This document shows, in pieces, positions 16,867 through 22,123 of a stretch of DNA of 22,123 nt. Numbering within the stretch: position 1 is the stretch's first letter; the number at the start of each line of letters is the position of its first letter. Source of the DNA: Deltaproteobacteria bacterium (GTDB lineage: Bacteria; Desulfobacterota; Desulfobacteria; C00003060; C00003106); assembly GCA_019314005.1 (NCBI GenBank), contig JAFDAE010000062.1, positions 1 through 22,123 on the forward strand, in the 5' to 3' direction. Below the pieces are notes generated by a model. That model saw nothing but the letters and a program-made list of their open reading frames with translations. It did no database searches and was not told the DNA's origin. Made by a program: the position numbers and the translations under genes.

Positions 16867-17343
16867 CTAAAGGACAAAGAAGATCAGGTATACTTCCCAT
16901 TGAACAACCAAAGCAAAAGGAATCGCAAATACGATAAATAGGATTTTCGCGCGAACTTTAGTTTTAAATAAGTAAGCATTTTTATATAATAAAAGGATTA
17001 TGACAGATGCGCACGTCAATAAATATTTCGCCCCGAAAAAATGAAGAGGACCATGATTGAGGAAATAAGCCATTACAGGGTTGATTTCTTGTGCGCCATG
17101 GCTGGTCAGGTGCAGTGTAAGAAGAGCATCTAATATGCTCAGTGCAATAATGATGAGGATTGCTGTAAGCGTTCTGCCACTATGTCTATCAATTCTATAA
17201 AACCCTTGTCTGTCTTCCTCCCTTCTCGGCGCTGTACGCCTTCCGGCCAGCCAATACTTGCTAAAGATAGGCATTTTTCCTTTCCGACGATCAAGGCCGG
17301 AGCGTTTTATAAGATTCTGTAAATTATCGGCAAAAGAATTCAT
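16867..17343 (-). CDS. DUF5658-like membrane protein
   Basis: A 158-aa protein with a soluble, arginine-rich N-terminal third (GRRTAPRREEDRQGFYR) and about three or four membrane segments in residues 58-158. The segment LDALLTLHLTSHGAQEINPVMAYFL followed by GAKYLLTC matches the D-x-x-x-T ... G-x-x-E-x-NP pattern of DUF5658, an uncharacterised inner-membrane family. I start at ATG 17343; the preceding in-frame TTG at 17349 is less likely. No Shine-Dalgarno is clear. It stands alone between two hairpin elements (D after its stop, C upstream). Family is assigned from memory of the motif; function unknown. Confidence 0.78.
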   Translation of the reverse strand: MNSFADNLQNLIKRSGLDRRKGKMPIFSKYWLAGRRTAPRREEDRQGFYRIDRHSGRTLTAILIIIALSILDALLTLHLTSHGAQEINPVMAYFLNHGPLHFFGAKYLLTCASVIILLLYKNAYLFKTKVRAKILFIVFAIPFALVVQWEVYLIFFVL

Positions 17344-17630
17344 TGTCAATATGCAAAAAGGTTCCCTTTGATAAAGGATGGCTAAGTAAAAAGGTCAATA
17401 TACAAGGCGTAGTAGATTGGACTTTTTGCGAAACCATCAAAGTTATGGTTTTTACGAATACATCATATCTCTGGCAAAAAGTGCGCCAAATTTTATGTTG
17501 GGAGATTTTGTCTCTATTTTTTAAGGAGTTAGGTCAAAATGGGAAGAAAAGGATATCACAAATGAGCAAGAAACTACCATTTGGGAGTGGAAAAAGTTTT
17601 CACTTTTATGCAATGTTTTACACATTACTT
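17344..17630. other. Intergenic region with one short dispersed repeat and no convincing gene
   Basis: Between the start of the DUF5658-like gene and hairpin element C. It holds the second copy of a 22-nt dispersed repeat (17417-17438, TTGGACTTTTTGCGAAACCA and 2 nt more). An AAGGAG at about 17522 precedes an ATG that is closed after eight codons. An open frame from about 17540 runs into element C but has no usable start. It may contain decayed coding sequence; I recognise none. Confidence 0.5.
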
Positions 17631-17774
17631 TGAGACCTTTGCACAACGTGACATTTTTTTGTCAGGCAAGGAAGGCGAAAATTTTAACCGGAGGAATACA
17701 TTAGGTATTTCGAGGATTAAAATTTGAAGCCTGACGCCGCATCACGGAATAATGGCAGTTGTGCAAAGGTCTCA
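17631..17774 (+). repeat. 144-bp hairpin element, copy C (different terminal repeats, same core)
   Basis: The perfect 17-bp terminal inverted repeat TGAGACCTTTGCACAAC (17631-17647 and 17758-17774) is unlike the ends of copies A and B. The core is nevertheless the same: CCGGAGG (17688-17694), a 15-nt hairpin with AATAC/GTATT stem (17695-17709) and TCGAGGA (17710-17716), closed by a 9-bp stem (17679-17687 with 17717-17725). CTT on each side (17628-17630, 17775-17777) may be a 3-bp target duplication. The end TGA is the stop codon of the TPR lipoprotein gene. The GAGACCTTTGCAC-type ends resemble those of some IS5-family elements, from memory. Confidence 0.85.
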
Positions 17775-18713
17775 CTTTGCCCGCCACGGCTTGTGGGCTT
17801 CATAGTATCTTAGGCGTTCTATACTTTCAGCCAGCACTTCTGTATCGCCTTCCTTGTTGAGCAAACTAATAACTCGTTCCTGGGTGGCAATCGCGTCTTC
17901 GAATTTGCCCGCCTCGGCATAGGCCGCGGCTAATGTATCCAATTGATAAACATCCGGAGTAAGCTCCACAGCTTTTAGCGCCAGCTCAACAGCCTTAGCG
18001 CCGTTCCTATACTTGCCGTCCGGACACGTTGCCAAGAGCCAGGCTTGATTGTTGTAGGCAACTACGAAACGTGGGTCTATTGCCAGCGCCCGGTTGTAAT
18101 CAGCTATGGCTTGAGCATAGTCACCTTTCTTGTCCCGCGCGTCTCCACGGTTGTTATAAGCGGCAGAGAAACCTGGCTCTATTTCCAACGCCTTGTCATA
18201 GTCAGCTATGGCCCGGTTATAGTCGCCCTTCATGTACCAAACATTCCCTCGATTATAGTACGCCGCGTCGAAATGTGGATACACTTCCAGCGCCCTGGTA
18301 TAATCAGCTATGGCCCGGTCGGGATCGCCTTGAATCTCCCAGACAAGACCACGGTTGTTATAGGGATCGGGGTAGCCTGGGTTTATCTCTATAGCCCGGT
18401 TGTAATCAGCTATGGCCCGGGCATAATCACCTTTAATATCCCAGACAAGACCACGGTTGTTGTAGACATCGGCAAGAGTGAGGTTTATCTCTCTGGCCCG
18501 GTTGTAATCAGCTATGGCCCGATCATAATCAGCTACGGCCCGATCATAATCACCCTTTTCATACCAGCCGTTCCCCCGGTGAAACCAATCCAAAGCGCTT
18601 AATTGTGTTCCCGGCTGTCCATGTACGGATTGATCGGTACGCGGATGACACCCGTTAAACAGCAGACAAAAAGCTGCCAGGAACAAAGTATAAACAATAA
18701 AAATCCTTCTCAT
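17772..18713 (-). CDS. TPR-repeat lipoprotein
   Basis: A 313-aa protein exported as a lipoprotein: hydrophobic signal and lipobox-like FNGC with C22. Residues 42-240 are six or so TPR units of 34 aa, each with the consensus AYNNRGxxxxxKGDYxxAIADYNRALEIxP, followed by a TPR-like cap (NNQAWLLATCPDGKYRNGAKA ... LDTLAAAYAEAG). TPR proteins are protein-interaction scaffolds; the partner is unknown. In the first unit a 7-residue motif, YDRAVAD/YDRAIAD/YNRAREI, is tandemly triplicated, breaking the 34-aa register. The start has a good AGGTGA about 7 nt upstream. The high repeat identity at DNA level produces long spurious open frames on the other strand. Its TGA stop is the terminus of hairpin element C. 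Confidence 0.9.
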   Translation of the reverse strand: MRRIFIVYTLFLAAFCLLFNGCHPRTDQSVHGQPGTQLSALDWFHRGNGWYEKGDYDRAVADYDRAIADYNRAREINLTLADVYNNRGLVWDIKGDYARAIADYNRAIEINPGYPDPYNNRGLVWEIQGDPDRAIADYTRALEVYPHFDAAYYNRGNVWYMKGDYNRAIADYDKALEIEPGFSAAYNNRGDARDKKGDYAQAIADYNRALAIDPRFVVAYNNQAWLLATCPDGKYRNGAKAVELALKAVELTPDVYQLDTLAAAYAEAGKFEDAIATQERVISLLNKEGDTEVLAESIERLRYYEAHKPWRAK

Positions 18714-18757
18714 CTCATATCACCTCGTGTTTTTTATTACTCGGGGCATAAAATTGT

Positions 18758-18781
18758 TTTCCCCTTTAGTAAAGAGGGAAA
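18758..18781. promoter_or_regulatory. Operator-like inverted repeat upstream of the TPR gene
   Basis: TTTCCC-CTTTA and TAAAG-A-GGGAAA form an inverted repeat with one bulged base, 45-68 nt upstream of the TPR lipoprotein start. It could be an operator or a small 5'-UTR hairpin; I see no convincing promoter boxes beside it. The rest of 18782-18930 shows nothing I can name. Confidence 0.3.
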
Positions 18782-18933
18782 CAGAATCGGATATATCATA
18801 GAAATGTAAACTGTTTCATGTTCTCATTAGAACTATCGGAAATCATGCAAGAGGTAAAGATAATTTTTCACCATCTCTTCTGTGCTCTTGAATTTCTGTA
18901 ATCTCCTGATAGACTTTATTTTATAATTCAGTG

Positions 18934-18971
18934 TAACTGCTCAGGTTCAGGGTTCACGGTTCAGTTATAAT
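18934..18971 (+). repeat. GGTTCAG-type heptameric repeat and possible -10 box of the kinase gene
   Basis: GGTTCAGGGTTCACGGTTCAG (18944-18964) is three degenerate heptads. TAACTG (18934-18939) and CAGTTA (18962-18967) bracket it as a small inverted repeat. A perfect TATAAT (18966-18971) follows, 32 nt before the histidine-kinase ATG, but no good -35 is present, so the promoter call is tentative. The same heptad recurs after the kinase gene at 20698-20768. Confidence 0.5.
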
Positions 18972-19002
18972 CACAATCCCTTGCATTCAGGACAACTATT
19001 CG

Positions 19003-20691
19003 ATGCGAGATCACTTATTACAAAAAGAGGACTTAACCAGCAGACTTCGTTGGTTAATGTTTTTCAGGGTTGCGATCGTTACCTTTTTATTCGGGATCGC
19101 GGCCTTTATCCAGATCAAAGGAACAGAATCATTACCCGCGCCATCTCTAACTTCGGTATATTTTATTATAACGACCACTTATTTTCTTTCATTCCTGTAC
19201 CTTATCCTCTTAAAAAGAATTAAAAGCCTCAAGATCAATGTATACATTCAGGCCATCTGCGACGTTACATTGATAACAGCGCTTGTGCATGCAACGGGCG
19301 GGATTGAAAGTGTCTATTCTGTTTTATATCCGCTGGTTATCATCTATTCAACGCTGTTTCTCGCAAAAAAGGGAGGCATCATTGTAGCCTCTGCCGGCAG
19401 CCTATTCTATGGCTTGTTGCTTGATTTAGAATACTATGGCGTTATTCACCCAATATATAGTCCCTCCTGGGATTATGATTTTAGCGCGGGGTATGTCCTG
19501 TCGAGGATATTTATCCATATCGTATCTTTTTACATTGTCGCATTTTTAGTAAGCTTTGTCGTCGAACAGGAAAAAAGCGCCAGATCGCTCTTGGCAGAGA
19601 AAGAGAGTGAATTTTATCAACTCGACCTGCTGCACAGAAGCATTATTGAATCTGTAAGCGCGGGAATCATAACGATCAATCTACAAAGAGATATAAAATC
19701 CTTTAATAAGGCGGCAGAAGAAATTACCGGGTTATTGTTTTCAGAGGTTACGGGCAAAAGAATAGATAAGGTTTTTCCGGGTTTTTCCGAAATACTGGAT
19801 AAGATAAAAGACAAAAAAAGTGAAAAGGAGGCAATAAACAGGGCGGAAATAATAGTTCCGGGAGAAAGTGATAAAAGCATTGTATTAGGTTTTTCCGTTT
19901 CATCACTTATCAATAGCAAAAAGGAAGAAATTGGTGAGATAGTGATTTTTCAGGATTTGACTGCCAGCAAAGAGATGGAAAAAGAGGTTGAAAAAAGCAA
20001 AAGGCTTGCTCTTATCGGTGAAATGGCGGCAGGTCTCGCCCATGAAGTAAGAAACCCTCTGGCAGCGCTATGCGGGTCGATCCAGATGCTTCAAAAAAAT
20101 CTTACGCTGAATGCAACCAACGAGAGGCTCATGCAGATCGTCCTTAGAGGGAGGGATCAACTTGAAAATCTCGTCAAAAATTTTCTCCTTTTAGCACGCC
20201 CCAACCTGAGTGATCGCGAGGAGATCAACATCAAGAATATAATAGACGACGTATTAGAATCTCTTCGCAATGGCCCTGATTGGCATGAAGATATCAAAGC
20301 GGTTGTGAAGTTATGTAATCCATCCGACATTTACGGAAACAAGACAGAGATGCAGCAGATGCTCTGGAACCTTGTCTTGAATGCCGTCCAGTCGATGCCG
20401 GACGGCGGCAGATTAAAAATAGAGACCAAATTAATTGACAACGAAATGCGTTGGCTTGAGATAAGAATAAGTGATAGCGGCTATGGAATCAAAGAAGAGG
20501 ACCACGGAAAAGTGGTCGAGCCTTTTTATACCACAAAGGAGAAAGGAACAGGGCTTGGACTTGCGATCGTAAGCAGGATTGTAGAGAGTCATGGGGGGAA
20601 AATGAAGATAGAGAGCGAATTGCAAAAAGGGACGACGTGCATGATCTTGCTGCCGAGAAGGAGAACTCGAAAGAATAACGTGAGTAGATAA
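19003..20691 (+). CDS. Membrane PAS-domain sensor histidine kinase (PilS/NtrB-like)
   Basis: A 562-aa sensor kinase. Residues 15-190 contain about six membrane segments, the PilS-type arrangement. A PAS domain (about 205-320, SAGIITINLQRDIKSFNKAAEEITG) is followed by a HisKA domain with the phospho-acceptor H347 in GLAHEVRNPLAAL, and a HATPase domain with the N box N456-LVLN460, the G1 box DSGYGI and the G2 box GTGLGL at 515-520. It phosphorylates the receiver of the regulator encoded about 100 bp downstream. The start at 19003 has a distant AGGA (10 nt). The stimulus is unknown: PilS senses pilin in pseudomonads, but no pilin gene is visible here. Confidence 0.93.
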   Translation: MRDHLLQKEDLTSRLRWLMFFRVAIVTFLFGIAAFIQIKGTESLPAPSLTSVYFIITTTYFLSFLYLILLKRIKSLKINVYIQAICDVTLITALVHATGGIESVYSVLYPLVIIYSTLFLAKKGGIIVASAGSLFYGLLLDLEYYGVIHPIYSPSWDYDFSAGYVLSRIFIHIVSFYIVAFLVSFVVEQEKSARSLLAEKESEFYQLDLLHRSIIESVSAGIITINLQRDIKSFNKAAEEITGLLFSEVTGKRIDKVFPGFSEILDKIKDKKSEKEAINRAEIIVPGESDKSIVLGFSVSSLINSKKEEIGEIVIFQDLTASKEMEKEVEKSKRLALIGEMAAGLAHEVRNPLAALCGSIQMLQKNLTLNATNERLMQIVLRGRDQLENLVKNFLLLARPNLSDREEINIKNIIDDVLESLRNGPDWHEDIKAVVKLCNPSDIYGNKTEMQQMLWNLVLNAVQSMPDGGRLKIETKLIDNEMRWLEIRISDSGYGIKEEDHGKVVEPFYTTKEKGTGLGLAIVSRIVESHGGKMKIESELQKGTTCMILLPRRRTRKNNVSR

Positions 20692-20697
20692 TTACTC

Positions 20698-20768
20698 AGG
20701 TTCAGGGTTCAAGGGTGAGGGGTTCAAAGTTCAGGGTTGATCGCTTTCTAACCTTGAACTGTGAACCT
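20698..20768. repeat. GGTTCAG-type heptameric repeat forming a 17-bp hairpin
   Basis: AGGTTCAGGGTTCAAGG (20698-20714) has an inverted partner at 20752-20768 with 15 of 17 pairs. The loop holds further degenerate heptads (GGGTGAG, GGGTTCAA, AGTTCAG). It lies between the kinase and regulator genes, where it could attenuate or process the joint transcript. Confidence 0.7.
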
Positions 20769-20793
20769 AATTAGTTACTAATGAGGATATTAC

Positions 20794-22123
20794 ATGGCTG
20801 AAATTCTTGTCATAGACGACGACAGGGGGATGCGGGAATTCCTCGAAATCATGTTGACCCAGGAAGGGTACCGGGTTAAGTGCGCAGGCGAAGGGAAAGA
20901 GGCGCTTAATCTTTGCAAAAAGCATGAATTTGACCTGGTCATTACTGATTTGAAGATGCCAAAGGTCGATGGAATCGATTTTCTCAAAGGTATTAAAGAT
21001 ATTTCTCCTGAAACCATGGTTATCTTAATTACCGCTTATGCTTCAGGTGAAACCGCTGTCACCGCAATGCAGGAAGGGGCATACGACTATATTGAAAAAA
21101 ATTTTGATATAGAAGACTTCAAGGCCACGGTTCGGGACGCCCTGGATAAGAAAGGGATAAAAAAGGACGACGCCCTCTTCATAAAGGGAGTAAAAGATGC
21201 TGTCAGCTTCGATAACTTAATAGGGAACAGCAAGGAGATGCTAAAGGTCTATTCCCTTGTTAAAAATGTAGCTGATACTACGGCCAATGTCCTTATCCTG
21301 GGTGAGAGCGGAACAGGCAAAGAACTGGTGGCCCAGGCTATACATAAAAATAGTCTTAGAAAAAACAAGCCTTTTGTGGTCATAAATTGCGGCGGGATAC
21401 CTGAACACCTTCTGGAAAGTGAATTATTCGGGTATATGAAGGGGGCCTTTACCGGCGCCTACTCGGATAAGCCGGGGCTTTTCGAGGTTGCCCATGGTGG
21501 CACGATCTTCCTTGATGAAATCGCTGAATTGCCGACAATTCTACAGGTTAAACTCCTCAGGATTATACAGGAAAAGACCTTCAGAAGAGTAGGAGGCTCA
21601 GAAGACATCACAGTGGATGTCAGGATCATAGCCGCCACAAACCAGGACCTGGAACAAAAGGCCAAGGACGGGAGTTTCAGAGAAGACCTATATTACCGGC
21701 TGAATGTCATTCCGATACATATCCCACCTCTCAGAAAAAGGAAGGAAGACATCCCTGTCCTGACAAAACATTTTATTGCGAAGTATTCCAGGGAGTTTGG
21801 AAAAGAGATCAAGAAGATATCCTACTATGCCATGGGACTTCTAATGGGATACAGATTCCCGGGCAATGTGAGGGAACTTGAAAACATTATTGAAAGGAGC
21901 GTTGCCCTTGGGACATCGAACATCGTCCTGCCGGAAAACCTTGCTCTATCGGAAAACAATAACCGCGACTGGAATAAAATCCTCGATATTGATCTGCCCG
22001 AAGAAGGGATCAGCTTGAATGAAGAAATAGCAAAGATCGAAAGCGGTTTGATAAAAAAAGCTCTCAAAAAGGCGAAAGGTTCAAAAGCAAAGGCTGCCAA
22101 ACTTCTCAGGGTGAGTCTTGATT
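20794..22123 (+). CDS. Sigma54-dependent response regulator (PilR/NtrC-like), 3' end missing
   Basis: At least 443 aa; the frame is still open at the window end. The receiver domain (1-120) has the acidic pocket D8-D9-D10, phospho-acceptor D52 (ITDLKMP), T80 and K102. K102 is followed by N103 instead of the usual proline. The AAA+ domain has Walker A GESGTGKE at 170-177, the sigma54-contacting loop GAFTGA at 217-222, Walker B GGTIFLDEI and the PGNVRELEN motif. The last visible residues (EIAKIESGLIKKALKKAKGSKAKAAKLLRV) are the start of a Fis-type helix-turn-helix, so only a few tens of residues are missing. GAGGA lies about 6 nt before the ATG. It should activate sigma54 promoters when phosphorylated by the upstream kinase; targets are unknown, and no sigma54 promoter was found in the window. 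Confidence 0.95.
   Translation, partial: MAEILVIDDDRGMREFLEIMLTQEGYRVKCAGEGKEALNLCKKHEFDLVITDLKMPKVDGIDFLKGIKDISPETMVILITAYASGETAVTAMQEGAYDYIEKNFDIEDFKATVRDALDKKGIKKDDALFIKGVKDAVSFDNLIGNSKEMLKVYSLVKNVADTTANVLILGESGTGKELVAQAIHKNSLRKNKPFVVINCGGIPEHLLESELFGYMKGAFTGAYSDKPGLFEVAHGGTIFLDEIAELPTILQVKLLRIIQEKTFRRVGGSEDITVDVRIIAATNQDLEQKAKDGSFREDLYYRLNVIPIHIPPLRKRKEDIPVLTKHFIAKYSREFGKEIKKISYYAMGLLMGYRFPGNVRELENIIERSVALGTSNIVLPENLALSENNNRDWNKILDIDLPEEGISLNEEIAKIESGLIKKALKKAKGSKAKAAKLLRVSLD

Noticed and set aside
17343..17633. A 96-codon open frame on the plus strand in the intergenic region.
   Set aside because: No ribosome-binding site, no recognisable motifs, and it is antisense to the start of the DUF5658-like gene and spans dispersed repeats.
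18029..18602. Long plus-strand open frames opposite the TPR lipoprotein gene.
   Set aside because: They are periodic mirror images of the TPR DNA repeat, an artefact of codon composition.

Overview
The window looks like a Gram-negative bacterial chromosome. I favour a Desulfobacterota (deltaproteobacterial) or similar lineage, because it combines a GAF-MshEN-type pilus/secretion ATPase, a PilS/NtrB-PilR/NtrC two-component pair, a complete RND efflux operon with an outer-membrane lipoprotein channel, and many short intergenic repeats. Taxonomy is inferred from gene content only.

Layout. (1) 1-3491: hslU (minus) diverges from an integral-membrane M48 metallopeptidase with a C-terminal TPR domain (plus). 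(2) 3715-7852, minus: a sodium:neurotransmitter-symporter-family transporter, a 68-aa two-helix membrane protein, and a GAF-MshEN-ATPase protein of the PilB/GspE family; the last two are 2 nt apart. (3) 7936-10129, plus: rarA, then an AT-rich gene that I read as a divergent PIN-like nuclease. (4) 10180-16581, minus: a tightly overlapping operon tetR > outer-membrane factor > membrane-fusion protein > RND pump, with overlapping palindromes inside its promoter, so it is probably autorepressed. (5) 16867-18713, minus: a DUF5658-like membrane protein and a TPR lipoprotein. (6) 19003-22123, plus: a membrane PAS histidine kinase and a sigma54-dependent response regulator cut by the window end.

The most interesting signal is intergenic. 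Four elements (8-152, 3572-3716, 16709-16853, 17631-17774) are 145, 145, 145 and 144 bp long. Each is one self-complementary hairpin with the same layout: a 58-nt arm (57 in one arm of one copy), a 7-nt purine-rich strand, a 15-nt apical hairpin, a 7-nt strand and a 58-nt arm. The first two are close copies of each other. The other two have unrelated ends and stem sequences but keep the geometry, and one also keeps the exact internal-loop sequences CCGGAGG/TCGAGGA. All four lie 3' of a minus-strand gene, and in three the end of the element forms part or all of that gene's stop codon. This looks like a family of hairpin mobile elements, or a structured 3'-UTR module, constrained by shape more than by sequence.

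A second layer consists of degenerate 7-bp-period repeats: GATTGAA-type at about 3486-3560 and 6316-6401, and GGTTCAG-type at about 18941-18967 and 20698-20768. These also sit in 3' or intergenic positions, and several form hairpins.
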